Part shown: one piece after another, positions 7,301 to 14,235 of the stretch
Numbering within the stretch: the stretch's first letter is position 1
Layout: every line of letters begins with the position of its first letter
NCBI GenBank assembly: GCA_036556985.1
Contig: DATBIK010000042.1
Location: forward strand, 1 to 18,076
DNA from: JAPSGM01 sp036556985
Lineage (GTDB): Bacteria; Chloroflexota; Limnocylindria; QHBO01
Direction of reading: 5' to 3'
DNA length: 18,076 bases
Notes under the pieces: generated by a model
Databases searched by the model: none
Told to the model about the DNA's origin: nothing
What the model saw: only the letters and a program-made list of their open reading frames with translations
Translations under genes and position numbers: made by a program

Positions 7301-7729
7301 GGCATGCTGGCACGGCGCCTCGCCGAGGAGATGGGCAGCGATGCCGAGGGTGCGAGCACGATCGAGCTTGCGGCGCGACTCCACGGCCTCGACGTGGCCG
7401 GCGCGGACGAGCTCGCCCACGTGCCGTCCCTGCGCGAGGTCGGCACGATCGTCGGCTGGAGGGGCGACGACGGGCCGCCGCCGCTCGGCGCCCAGATCCT
7501 GGCCCTCGCGAACGAATACGACGAGCTCATGACGACCGGCAGCGGCCCGCACAACGACCGGCGCGCGGCGATCGAGCGGCTGCGCGCCGCGGCCGGCGAG
7601 CGCTGGACCGAAGAAGTCGTCGAGGCCCTGGCCCGGGTCGTATCGGTGAGCCCGCGCCGTTCGGCGCGCCGGCGGCGCACCGATGCGACGTCCCGCGCAG
7701 GCGGTCGCGCGGAGACCGACGCCGCCTGA
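4373..7729 (+). CDS. HTH - four GAF - GGDEF diguanylate cyclase with degenerate C-terminal HD-GYP domain
   Basis: 1118 residues, GTG start. Order: MerR/excisionase-type helix-turn-helix at 15-65 (SVAQAAALLGVHPNTIRVW...GDRRYRRGDVEALL); degenerate GAF about 85-212; GAF 222-384; GAF 395-555; GAF 575-728, joined by helical linkers; GGDEF 738-903; HD-GYP-like remnant about 950-1090. The cyclase domain looks active: TDALTGVGNH (741-750), MDLDSFKSYND, GHPAGD and intact GGDEF at 819-823. RAED (810-813), five residues before GGDEF, is a c-di-GMP inhibitory I-site. The last domain keeps GHGDRV (971-976) and ILALANEYDELM, but the HD pair reads H1004-G1005 in LHGLD, so phosphodiesterase activity is unlikely. 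It is a soluble sensor able to bind DNA and make c-di-GMP; the ligands are unknown. No membrane segment is seen. Confidence 0.9.
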   Translation: MSQPQRERTTEHDPLISVAQAAALLGVHPNTIRVWTDAGRLAAYRINARGDRRYRRGDVEALLAEGADPEPTPVDPGDPGLRDAEMAVLVRLAQGSGPTSSVAAVCRAAIEALRTHLGVGRAAIYLARDGSSRLPMLETHAGYRQAPPVELNLADAASDAQGTHVRVPLRAGGEELGTLVLEDEDGGSLVALNGGSLRAMAGAIAGDILHARILARARREVTRARALRHVTQELTGQLDLNAVLDDIVDRTRSLFDAERAGLWLLDESEHPFRPAAIRGLTDDFQERVARLTIDADAIGARAVRERRSLVVRDADTRSGIGVLQDAYRAQGIRTACLVPLVSNDRAVGLLGLYHSRDREWPEDELALVQSFANQAAVAIANARLYRSVAEQAARMRSIQDLSSRLNRLTDVQAIADAIVAEASTLAAYHDIRIYLVDRDSGFCEPIAFTDRFLGEGDFREALRVPIGEGSFTGWVAENGEAILANDALNDPRGVTIEGTDDIDESMLVVPMLFEGRAVGVIALSKLGTNQFSTDDLQTMTIFAGYAAQAVANARAYERLELQSAELARQLQSQRRLLEINERLLSTLDSGDVLETIADGLKAVVHYDNLSIYRVDDAQRVLHPVLTRERHAEQVARYIVPFGRGLMGWAVEHAEPILANDALTDPRAMQIPGTPEDPEALAVVPLVADGVVIGCMNISRVGGEEAQFSEADFELVKLFAGQASIALRNAEEHAAVTVRAETDALTGVGNHGAFQRDLDEILDGRPASEEGVLALLMMDLDSFKSYNDRLGHPAGDALLHAVATTIYGAARAEDRVYRYGGDEFALILEGAAARDAAAVGERVRAAVARLTANDPMPVKISVGVAAFPADADGKNELIAAADTALYYGKQSGGDRVTRAEEVPVEMRELRATLDRLARAALRHPEDVTDVDTLVEEAARLSGGTPARGPASVRDALLAVARSLDSTDPAAIGHGDRVGMLARRLAEEMGSDAEGASTIELAARLHGLDVAGADELAHVPSLREVGTIVGWRGDDGPPPLGAQILALANEYDELMTTGSGPHNDRRAAIERLRAAAGERWTEEVVEALARVVSVSPRRSARRRRTDATSRAGGRAETDAA

Positions 7730-7750
7730 ACCCCGTGCGGGTCGGTGCGA

Positions 7751-7756
7751 TATCAT
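7751..7756 (+). promoter_or_regulatory. -10 box TATCAT, leaderless-type promoter
   Basis: TATCAT lies 11 nt before ATG 7768, with CGGCCCCTCCC between them and no Shine-Dalgarno. It supports ATG 7768 over the in-frame GTG at 7735, which lies upstream of the box. Confidence 0.5.
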
Positions 7757-7767
7757 CGGCCCCTCCC

Positions 7768-8547
7768 ATGACGACCTCCATCCCAGCCGCCGCACGCCCG
7801 GGTCGCGCTCGGCCGCCCGCCGTCCGAGCCACGCTGGGCCTCCTGCTGCTCGCCATGCTGGCGTCGTGCGGCAACCAGCCGGTGAGCCCGTCGCCCGTCG
7901 CCTCCGGCACCGCGGCGACCGGCTCGGCCGGCGCCAGCCTGCCCGCAACGCCGGCGGCCACCGCGAGCCCGAGCCCGACCCCCCAGCCGACACCGCAGTA
8001 CACGAACCCTGCCGACGAGGCGCTGGCGGATCTGATTCCGGAGCGCGTGCGCGACGCCCGGGTCGTCGTCCCCCCGGTGGGCGAGTTCGCGATCACCCCG
8101 GGCGACATCGGCGAGGTCTACGGCGACATCGGCCTGCGATTCACCGCCCTCCAGGTCGCCTTCGTGGAGGAGCCGCGCCTGTCCCTGTATGCCATGCGCG
8201 TCTCGGGACCCGAGGTGAACACCGGCGAGCTCGAGCCCTACCTGGAGACCGCGGGACGCTACGTCGGCATCGCGGGCCTCGTGCGCGAGCCATGGGAGCT
8301 CGTCCGGATCGGCCGCCGCGCGACGTGGGTGCGGCCGGAGGACAACGCCACCGCGCTCGGCACGATGATCTACACCTGGTCCGCCGGTGACGTCGTCTTC
8401 CTCATGATCGGCGTCGACGACCGGCTGAACCGCGCACTGTTCCGGGAGCTCCCCGGGGACGCCGGCCCGACCCCAGTCCCGGAGCCCAGCGGCACCGCCG
8501 GACCATCCGGCTCAGCCGAGCCGAGCGCATCGGCCACCGGCCAGTAA
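7768..8547 (+). CDS. Lipoprotein with Pro/Ser/Thr-rich linkers, unknown function
   Basis: 259 residues. The signal peptide LGLLLLAMLASC gives a LASC lipobox with lipidated Cys34. A low-complexity Ala/Ser/Thr/Pro linker covers about 37-85. A folded domain follows from NPADEALADLIPERVRD to about residue 230, and a second Pro/Gly/Ser tail (PTPVPEPSGTAGPSGSAEPS) closes the protein. The domain has VGEFAITPGDIGEVYGDIGL and GTMIYTWSAGDVVFLMIGVDDRLN, alternating strands and helices with no catalytic motif I recognise. It lies 38 nt after the signalling gene but has its own -10. The start at ATG 7768 gives a normal lipoprotein n-region. Surface location is confident; the role is not. Confidence 0.75.
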   Translation: MTTSIPAAARPGRARPPAVRATLGLLLLAMLASCGNQPVSPSPVASGTAATGSAGASLPATPAATASPSPTPQPTPQYTNPADEALADLIPERVRDARVVVPPVGEFAITPGDIGEVYGDIGLRFTALQVAFVEEPRLSLYAMRVSGPEVNTGELEPYLETAGRYVGIAGLVREPWELVRIGRRATWVRPEDNATALGTMIYTWSAGDVVFLMIGVDDRLNRALFRELPGDAGPTPVPEPSGTAGPSGSAEPSASATGQ

Positions 8548-8569
8548 CCCGCCGGCCGGTGAGCGCCGC

Positions 8570-8575
8570 TACCAT
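8570..8575 (+). promoter_or_regulatory. -10 box TACCAT, leaderless-type promoter of the Cax gene
   Basis: TACCAT is separated by 9 nt (CCAGAGCCG) from ATG 8585, inside a 37-nt gap after the lipoprotein stop. No good Shine-Dalgarno is present. Confidence 0.45.
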
Positions 8576-8584
8576 CCAGAGCCG

Positions 8585-9667
8585 ATGCTGAAACGGATCG
8601 CCTACGGCGTCTCGGTGGCCGGCACGCTGGCCGCCATCGTCATGCGTTTCGTCGTCCACGCCGACGAGACGCTCACCTTCGGCGTCGCCGCGCTCGCCAT
8701 CCTCGGCCTGGCCTACACGCTCGGCCACGCCACCGAGCAGCTCGGGGCGGCGGCAGGCCCGCGCATCGGCGGCATCATGAACGCCACCGTCGGCAACGTG
8801 GGCGAGATCATCATCGCCGCCTTCCTCATCCTCGACGGCAAGATCGAGATCGTCCACGCCTCGATCACCGGCTCGATCATCGGCAACCTGCTCCTCGTCC
8901 TGGGCGCCTCGCTCCTGCTGGGCGGGCTGAAGAACGGGGTCCAGCGCTACGACGCCCAGCTGACCGGCATGAACGCCGCGTCGCTCATCCTCGGCACTAT
9001 CGGCCTCATCATCCCCGCCACCTTCGCCTTCCTCGTCGGCGGCGGCGAGGGCACCGGGCCAGGCGATCCCGAGTTCTTCAGCATCGAGGCGCTGACCGTG
9101 GGGGTCGCGATCCTGCTCCTCGTCACCTACGCGGCGCAGACCTGGTTCTTCCTCCGCTCGCCGCAGTCGCCCGCGGCGGAGCATGGCGAGGAGGAGCCGC
9201 CGGAGTGGGGCTGGCGGCTGTCGCTGGGCGTGCTCCTCGCATCGGCCGCCGCGCTGACCGTGACGAGCGAGGTCCTCGTCCATACCCTGGAGCCGGCGGT
9301 CGCATCGCTCGGCATCAGCGAGTTTTTCATCGGCATCATCCTCATCCCGATCATCGGCAACCTGGCCGAGCACGTGGTGGGCGTCACGCTGGCGTGGAAG
9401 AACAAGATGGACTTCAGCCTGATCACCTCGATCGGCAGCGCCACCCAGATCGCCCTCTTCGCGGCACCTGTGCTCGTCTTCTTCGGCCTCCTCGTCGGCA
9501 ACCCGGTGACCCTCGTGTTCAGCCCGCTCGAGGTCGTTTCGGTGGCGGCCGGCGTCTTCATCGCCGGCTACATCGCCCTCGACGGCCGCTCGAACTGGGT
9601 CGAGGGGCTGCAGCTGGTGAGCGTCTACCTCATCGTGGCGATCGCGTTCTTCTTCCTCACGCCGTAG
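8585..9667 (+). CDS. CaxA-type Ca2+/H+ antiporter
   Basis: 360 residues with about ten to eleven hydrophobic helices, the usual length of bacterial CAX (CaCA superfamily) exchangers, which expel cytosolic Ca2+ for protons. The two inverted alpha repeats are clear. Repeat 1 is IMNATVGNVGEIIIAAFLI with G70-N-x-x-E74, followed by SITGSIIGNLLLVLGASLLLGG. Repeat 2 is IIGNLAEHVVGV with G258-N-x-x-E262, followed by LITSIGSATQIALFAAPVLV. E74 and E262 are the expected ion-binding acids. A cytosolic acidic loop, AEHGEEEPPE, separates the halves at 198-207, as in relatives. The stop TAG forms part of the next gene's -10 box. Substrate specificity beyond Ca2+ cannot be told. Confidence 0.92.
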   Translation: MLKRIAYGVSVAGTLAAIVMRFVVHADETLTFGVAALAILGLAYTLGHATEQLGAAAGPRIGGIMNATVGNVGEIIIAAFLILDGKIEIVHASITGSIIGNLLLVLGASLLLGGLKNGVQRYDAQLTGMNAASLILGTIGLIIPATFAFLVGGGEGTGPGDPEFFSIEALTVGVAILLLVTYAAQTWFFLRSPQSPAAEHGEEEPPEWGWRLSLGVLLASAAALTVTSEVLVHTLEPAVASLGISEFFIGIILIPIIGNLAEHVVGVTLAWKNKMDFSLITSIGSATQIALFAAPVLVFFGLLVGNPVTLVFSPLEVVSVAAGVFIAGYIALDGRSNWVEGLQLVSVYLIVAIAFFFLTP

Positions 9668-9670
9668 GCT
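9665..9670 (+). promoter_or_regulatory. -10 box TAGGCT overlapping the Cax stop codon
   Basis: TAGGCT starts with the Cax TAG stop and ends 7 nt before ATG 9678, the spacing expected when transcription starts at the A of ATG. The same hexamer abuts the OsmC-family start at 16270-16265 (minus). Confidence 0.5.
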
Positions 9671-9677
9671 TCGTCCA

Positions 9678-10697
9678 ATGGACGACGCCTGGACCGATGA
9701 CGCCCGCGAGGACCGATGGGCGCGCAAGCGCGACCGGCTGGCCCGCCTGCTGAGCGTGGCCTCCATCCTCTACTCCCGCGGCTCGGGCGAGAGCGGGGTG
9801 GCGGTGACCGAGATCGCGGAGCTCACCGGCATGACCACCCGCACCATCTACCGCGACATCCGCGCCCTCGAGGAGGAGCTCGGCGTCCCCGTCTTCCAGG
9901 CAGGGCGCGGGCGCTACGGGATCGAGAAGAAGTACTTCCTGCCGCCGCTGCGGCTGTCCCTGCCGGAGGCGGTCGTCCTCTTCCTCTCCTCGCGGCTCAT
10001 CGCCCGCTGGTCGGACGAGTACGACCAGGCCGTGATCAGCGCCTTCACCAAGCTCGCCGACCTGCTTCCCCAGCCGATCGCGCGCCACGTCGCCGCCGCG
10101 ATGCTCTCCGTGGGACGCGCCGATCCGAACGAGCCGTTCACCCGCAACTTCGCGCAGGTCGCCCAGGCCTGGGCCGATGGACGGGTCATCGAGTTCGACT
10201 ACGAGCCGGCCGGCGCGGAGCCGCGGCGCGCCCGGGTGCGGCCCTACTTCCTGGAGCCCGATGCCGCCGGCCGCAGCGTGTACCTCATCGGCCACGACGA
10301 GACGGTGGACGCCATGCGCACCCTCAAGGTCGAGCGCATGCGCAACGTCACCCTCACCGCCGACCGCTACGAGATCCCCGACGAGTTCGACCCGGACCGC
10401 TGGCTGGCCCACTCGTGGGGCATCTGGTCATCGGACGGCACCAACGTCGTCGAGGTGCGCCTCGTCTTCGACGCGTCGGTGGCGCACCGCGTCCGCGAGT
10501 CGATCTGGCATCGGTCGCAGCAGCTCCGCGACCTGCCCGACGGCCGCGTGGAGCTGACCGTGAAGGTTGCCGGAATCGTCGAGATCCGGCCCTGGATCAT
10601 GTCCTGGGGCGATGCCGTGGAGGTGCTCGAGCCGCCGGAGCTGCGCGCGGTGGTGGCCACCGCCGTCGGCCGCCTGGCGGAGCGCTACCGCTCGTGA
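9678..10697 (+). CDS. WYL-domain transcriptional regulator
   Basis: 339 residues. An N-terminal winged HTH lies at about 18-85, with VTEIAELTGMTTRTIYRDIR (43-62), the DeoR/HTH_11-like recognition helix, and a wing GRGRYGIEKKYF. A WYL ligand-sensing domain follows at about 155-235; the eponymous motif reads VYLIG (201-205) and is followed by RTLKVERM. A C-terminal WCX-type domain covers about 255-338 (VEVRLVFDASVAHRVRES...MSWGDAVEVLEPPELR). WYL regulators sense nucleic acids or nucleotide-like ligands in several characterised cases. It is first in a three-gene operon; its stop overlaps the CYTH start as GTGA, so it probably controls that operon, itself included. Confidence 0.9.
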   Translation: MDDAWTDDAREDRWARKRDRLARLLSVASILYSRGSGESGVAVTEIAELTGMTTRTIYRDIRALEEELGVPVFQAGRGRYGIEKKYFLPPLRLSLPEAVVLFLSSRLIARWSDEYDQAVISAFTKLADLLPQPIARHVAAAMLSVGRADPNEPFTRNFAQVAQAWADGRVIEFDYEPAGAEPRRARVRPYFLEPDAAGRSVYLIGHDETVDAMRTLKVERMRNVTLTADRYEIPDEFDPDRWLAHSWGIWSSDGTNVVEVRLVFDASVAHRVRESIWHRSQQLRDLPDGRVELTVKVAGIVEIRPWIMSWGDAVEVLEPPELRAVVATAVGRLAERYRS

Positions 10698-11347
10698 CCG
10701 CCGTGATCGAGACGGAGCTGAAGCTGCGCGGCGGGCCCGCGGAGCTCGACGCGCTCGCGGTTCTCGACCGCATCGGTCCGGCGACGCTCGGAGCTGCGCG
10801 CACCGTCGACGAGCTGGACGTGTACCTGGACACCGCCAGCGGGGCGCTGGCCGCCGCGCGCTGGGCCTGCCGGCTCCGCGCCCGGGACGGGCGGCGCTGG
10901 ATCTCGTGCAAGGGACCGGCCGAGCATCTGCCCCGCGCGGTGCTGCATCGCAGGCCGGAGGTGGAGGGAGCGGCGCCGGACGGAGAGGTGACGGTGCCCG
11001 CCGAGTGGCCGCCGTCGCCAGCCCGCGAGCTCGTCCTGCGCTTGGCTGGCGACGCGCCGCTCGTCGAGCGAATCACCCTGCGCCAGCGACGCACCGAGCG
11101 GACCGTCGCGGTCAGCGAATCGCGGATCGGCACCCTGTCCCTCGATCGCGTCGCGGTCGAGCTGGGCGGCACCGGGATCGGGGGCTTCGCGATGGTCGAG
11201 CTCGAGCTCGATCCTGGCGTCGAGCCCGCCGGCGTGGGCCGCGTCCTCACCGCGCTGGGCGAGCGACCGGGCCTGGAGCCGGACCCGCTGAGCAAGCTCG
11301 AGCACGCGCTGGCGCTGGCGCGGGGGGCGGCCGGAGCGAATCGGTGA
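10694..11347 (+). CDS. CYTH-domain (triphosphate tunnel metalloenzyme) protein
   Basis: 217 residues, GTG start overlapping the WYL stop (GTGA). The N-terminal signature IETELKLR gives E6-x-E8-x-K10, the metal- and phosphate-binding motif of CYTH proteins. Further tunnel residues are in place: ELDVYLDT (40-47), CRLRARDG with R60 and R62, SCKG with K73, RITLRQRR (127-134), MVELELD with E169 and E171, and PLSKLEHAL with S200-K201. With the set intact it is probably active on a triphosphate such as inorganic triphosphate, a nucleoside triphosphate or polyphosphate. There is no C-terminal CHAD domain. The downstream O-antigen ligase also starts at a GTGA overlap. The substrate is not predictable. 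Confidence 0.9.
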   Translation: MTAVIETELKLRGGPAELDALAVLDRIGPATLGAARTVDELDVYLDTASGALAAARWACRLRARDGRRWISCKGPAEHLPRAVLHRRPEVEGAAPDGEVTVPAEWPPSPARELVLRLAGDAPLVERITLRQRRTERTVAVSESRIGTLSLDRVAVELGGTGIGGFAMVELELDPGVEPAGVGRVLTALGERPGLEPDPLSKLEHALALARGAAGANR

Positions 11348-13533
11348 GCGAGCGCCGCGTCGCCGAGCTGGTCGCGCTCGGCATCGGGCTCGCGGTCTTT
11401 GGCTACCTCGGCTGGGACGGCGCGCTGTGGGACGCGCGGCTCCAGTTCCTCATCCACCTCGCCGCGGTGGCAGCCGTGGCGGGGCTGGCGGCGGTTGCCT
11501 GGCGCGGCGGCGCGCTGCCCCGGACCCGCCTCGACATCCCCGTCCTGGCACTGCTCCTCGCCTTCGCGGTGGCCAGCCTGTCGGCCTGGAACGCGGGGCT
11601 CTCGGCGCGCGCGTTGGCAGGGATCGTGGTCACCGCCGCGGCGTTGCCCCTGGCGGTCCTCGCCATCCGCCACCGACCCGGTTGGACGGCGGCCGCCGTC
11701 ACCCTGCCGATCGCCGGCCTCTCGATCGGCGCCGTGGCCGTGCTCGGCTGGCGGCGGCTGGAATGGTTCGCGGTCGGTGCGCCCGGGCTGCCGCCGGTCC
11801 GCCTCGGCGGGGAGGGCACGCCATTCGGCTCGGTGGCCGTGCCGCCCTTCGTGATCCTCGCCGCCCTGCCGATCGCCCTGTGCATCCCGCACCGTGGCCT
11901 GCGGCTGGGGATGGTGGGGCTGCTCGCCGGCGTCGGCATCCCGCTCACGATCGTGTCCGGCTCACGCTCGGCGTGGGTCGCCATCGCCGTGGCTGCCGTC
12001 GCGCTCGTCGGCGCTCGGGCCCTCCGCTCGGTGCGGCGCCCGCGCCTGCCTCGCCGCCTGACGCCGGGCGGGGTGGCGGCCGGGATCGGCGGGGCCGCCC
12101 TCGTCGGGGTGGCGGCCGCCTTCGTGCTGCCGCGCCTCACGGAGGCTACCTCGCTGGTGTACCGCGGCTTCCTGTGGCGTGACACGCTCGCCGCCTGGAG
12201 CGCCGATCCGCTGTTCGGCATCGGACCCGGCTCGATGCCGTACGCGCGCATGGCGGCCGCGCCGCCGCTCAGCTTCCCGGTGCGGCAGCCGCACTCGCAC
12301 AACGTGCCGCTCGGAATCCTCGGTGACGCCGGCCTCGTCGGCCTTGCCGCGGCCGTCCTCCTGGCGGTGGCCTTCCTGCTGGTGGCGGGGCCGTGGCGGC
12401 AGCGCGGCCTGGCGGGGCGCGCCGCGTCATCGGTCCTGCTCGGGCTCGGTGCCGGAGCGTTGTTCGAGGACCTCACGTTCATGCCGGGCTTCAACCTGCT
12501 CGTCATCCTGCTCGCGGCGATCGCCCTGCTCGGGGCCGATGCCGTGGCCTGGCGCCCGGTCCACGTCCGTCCGCCGGCCGTGGCGCTCGCCGGCGTCGGC
12601 GCCGCGGCGCTCGTCGTCGTCATGCTCCTCGGCGACGCGGCGGCGGTCGCGTACCGCTTCGGAATCGACGCCGCCGGGTCCGGCCGCTGGGAGGTGGCCC
12701 TCGCCTCGCTGGAGCGGAGCACGGTGTTGGACCCGTGGCACCCCACCGGCCCGAAGTCTCTTGCCGTCGTCGCGGAGCGCGCCGGCCGTTCCGGGCTCGC
12801 GGAGCGGGCCGCGCGCCGGGCAGTGGAGCTGAACCCGGGCGACGGGGCGTCGTGGACGAACCTGGCGCTGCTGTGCCAGTCGGCTGGCGACACGGGCTGC
12901 GCGCGGCGCGCGGCGGATCGAGCGGTGGATACCGCCTCCGCACTCGGCCGCGAGCTCGTGAACGCGGCGCTCGTCTACGAGTGGCTCGGCGACGAGCAGC
13001 GCGCCGACCGGGCCTACCGCTTCTCGATCCTTACCAACCTGTGGACCACCATCGTGCGGCCCTGGCCGCGGGAGATCGACGTCGGCGACGGGCGCGCGCC
13101 AGAGCTCGGCACCGAGATCGCGGATCTCAACCTGCTCGTCGGACGCCGCGTGCTCGGTCAAGGCGTGGACCCGGAGGCCTATCCCGGCATCCACGCGCGG
13201 ATGCTGGCCCACGCCATGGTCGGCGAGCGCGACGCGGCGCTCGACCTCGCCGACCGCGCCCTTCGCGAGGCGCGCACCGCGGCCACGACCTGGGACCTCG
13301 TGGCGCTCGTGCGCTGGCATTACGGGCGGAACGTGGACTACGAGCTGGCCGTGGGTGAGCTGGTGCGCGGCGCGGCGCTCGGCTCCGGTGCCGCCCGGCC
13401 GCCGGGCCTGACCTACGACATCGCCACCTTCCGCCGCTACCCGGTGGACGGTCTCGTGGCCGGCGCCGAGCGGCTCCTGCCCACCAGTCCGTGGCCCTGG
13501 GGCCTCGCCCCGCTCCTGGCGCCGGCCCGATAG
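11344..13533 (+). CDS. O-antigen ligase/polymerase (Wzy/WaaL-type) with C-terminal TPR region
   Basis: 729 residues, GTG start overlapping the CYTH stop. Residues 1-430 hold about a dozen hydrophobic helices. The Wzy_C features are SGSRSAWVAIAVAA (205-218), then YRGFLWRDTLAAWSADPLFGIGPGSMPY (273-300) and the large periplasmic loop with RQPHSHNVPLGILGDAGLVGL (314-334), carrying H317 and H319. After a last helix (about 411-430), residues 440-710 form TPR-like helical repeats (GRWEVALASLERSTVLDP, AERAARRAVELNPGDGASWTNLALL). Such proteins join or polymerise glycan chains on the outer face of the membrane. A monoderm without LPS would use it for another surface polysaccharide. It converges on the pseudo-ligase gene with a 4-nt gap. 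Confidence 0.88.
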   Translation: MSERRVAELVALGIGLAVFGYLGWDGALWDARLQFLIHLAAVAAVAGLAAVAWRGGALPRTRLDIPVLALLLAFAVASLSAWNAGLSARALAGIVVTAAALPLAVLAIRHRPGWTAAAVTLPIAGLSIGAVAVLGWRRLEWFAVGAPGLPPVRLGGEGTPFGSVAVPPFVILAALPIALCIPHRGLRLGMVGLLAGVGIPLTIVSGSRSAWVAIAVAAVALVGARALRSVRRPRLPRRLTPGGVAAGIGGAALVGVAAAFVLPRLTEATSLVYRGFLWRDTLAAWSADPLFGIGPGSMPYARMAAAPPLSFPVRQPHSHNVPLGILGDAGLVGLAAAVLLAVAFLLVAGPWRQRGLAGRAASSVLLGLGAGALFEDLTFMPGFNLLVILLAAIALLGADAVAWRPVHVRPPAVALAGVGAAALVVVMLLGDAAAVAYRFGIDAAGSGRWEVALASLERSTVLDPWHPTGPKSLAVVAERAGRSGLAERAARRAVELNPGDGASWTNLALLCQSAGDTGCARRAADRAVDTASALGRELVNAALVYEWLGDEQRADRAYRFSILTNLWTTIVRPWPREIDVGDGRAPELGTEIADLNLLVGRRVLGQGVDPEAYPGIHARMLAHAMVGERDAALDLADRALREARTAATTWDLVALVRWHYGRNVDYELAVGELVRGAALGSGAARPPGLTYDIATFRRYPVDGLVAGAERLLPTSPWPWGLAPLLAPAR

Positions 13534-13537
13534 CGCC

Positions 13538-14227
13538 TCACTCCCCCAGCGGAAGCCGCAGGATGAGGGCGAGGGTCGGGCGCGGCCGCGGCTCGGCGGG
13601 GGTGATCGGCGCGCGGAGCCAGGCGCCGCCGGCCGCGCCGGTCCGGTACCGCGCGTCCAGGTGGCGGGCAGACAGGCCGTCGATTCCCAGCGAGGCGAGC
13701 GCCTCGGCCACGAGCGTCCCGTCGCCCTGGTAGCCGCTGCCCACGGTGGCGCGGTCGCCGGCAGCCAGGATCGCCTCCAGCCAGCGGCGCCGCACGCGGA
13801 ACGAGCGCCGCATGACCGGCTGCCCGCCGGCCCACAGCAGATCGCCGGCGACATACGCGGCGCGCCCGGGCAGGCCCGCGCCGTCCAGCCGTGAGCGGAG
13901 GAGGGCTGGATCCGGCCTGCCGTCGGCGTCGAGGACGAGCAGCGTCCCGTCGAGCACGACGCCGTCCTCGGCAAGCTGCCCCGGCAGGTCACCGAGCTCG
14001 GGAAAGGCGGCCACCGCATCGGCCAGGCCGTCGACCTGGAGGCGGAGCACTCCGCGCTCGGCAAAGGCGATGGCGCGCGCGCCGGGCCACCACGGCTCGA
14101 ACAGGTAGTCGCGGTCGTCGAACGGCGCGTCGACCGCGGTGGCCACCATCGGCCGCACCGCGGCCGGCAGCCGCTGAACGGGCCCGGACTCGTCCGGGAC
14201 GGGGAGCCGGAGCTGCTCTCCGGTCAC
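13538..14227 (-). CDS. DNA-ligase-like protein with lost catalytic residues (pseudo-ligase), next to Ku
   Basis: 229 residues, GTG start 8 nt after the Ku stop. It matches the nucleotidyltransferase half of LigD-type ATP-dependent ligases throughout: PMVATAVDAPFDDRDYLFE (26-44), FPELGDLPGQL (75-85), VVLDGTLLVLDADGRPD (90-106), the RRxWLEAIL helix (147-154), and GIDGLSARHLDARYRTG...AWLR (181-205). The catalytic residues are gone. Motif I, normally E-x-K-x-D-G-x-R, reads E44-P-W46-W-P48-G-A-R51. The motif III DGE is DGT95. Motif V G-x-V-x-K is G184-L-S-A-R. The final WLKxK is WLRAP. The C-terminal OB-fold domain is absent. It cannot self-adenylate by the known mechanism. A structural or regulatory role in Ku end joining is inferred from adjacency. 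Confidence 0.85.
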   Translation of the reverse strand: MTGEQLRLPVPDESGPVQRLPAAVRPMVATAVDAPFDDRDYLFEPWWPGARAIAFAERGVLRLQVDGLADAVAAFPELGDLPGQLAEDGVVLDGTLLVLDADGRPDPALLRSRLDGAGLPGRAAYVAGDLLWAGGQPVMRRSFRVRRRWLEAILAAGDRATVGSGYQGDGTLVAEALASLGIDGLSARHLDARYRTGAAGGAWLRAPITPAEPRPRPTLALILRLPLGE

Positions 14228-14235
14228 CCGCGCGG

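Noticed and set aside
7735..7767. GTG at 7735 as start of the lipoprotein gene
   Set aside because: It lies upstream of the TATCAT -10 box, and the ATG at 7768 gives a normal signal peptide.
5780..7993. 737-codon minus-strand open frame opposite the GGDEF gene
   Set aside because: It is antisense to a clear GAF/GGDEF coding region, rich in Arg, Gly and His, with no motif.
8402..9766. 454-codon minus-strand open frame opposite the Cax gene
   Set aside because: The opposite strand encodes an unmistakable antiporter; the acidic and basic runs here are mirror images of its hydrophobic codons.
13538..14227. Pseudo-ligase as a sequencing artefact or decaying pseudogene
   Set aside because: The frame is open throughout, several separate catalytic positions differ by multi-base changes, and the remaining fold markers are kept.
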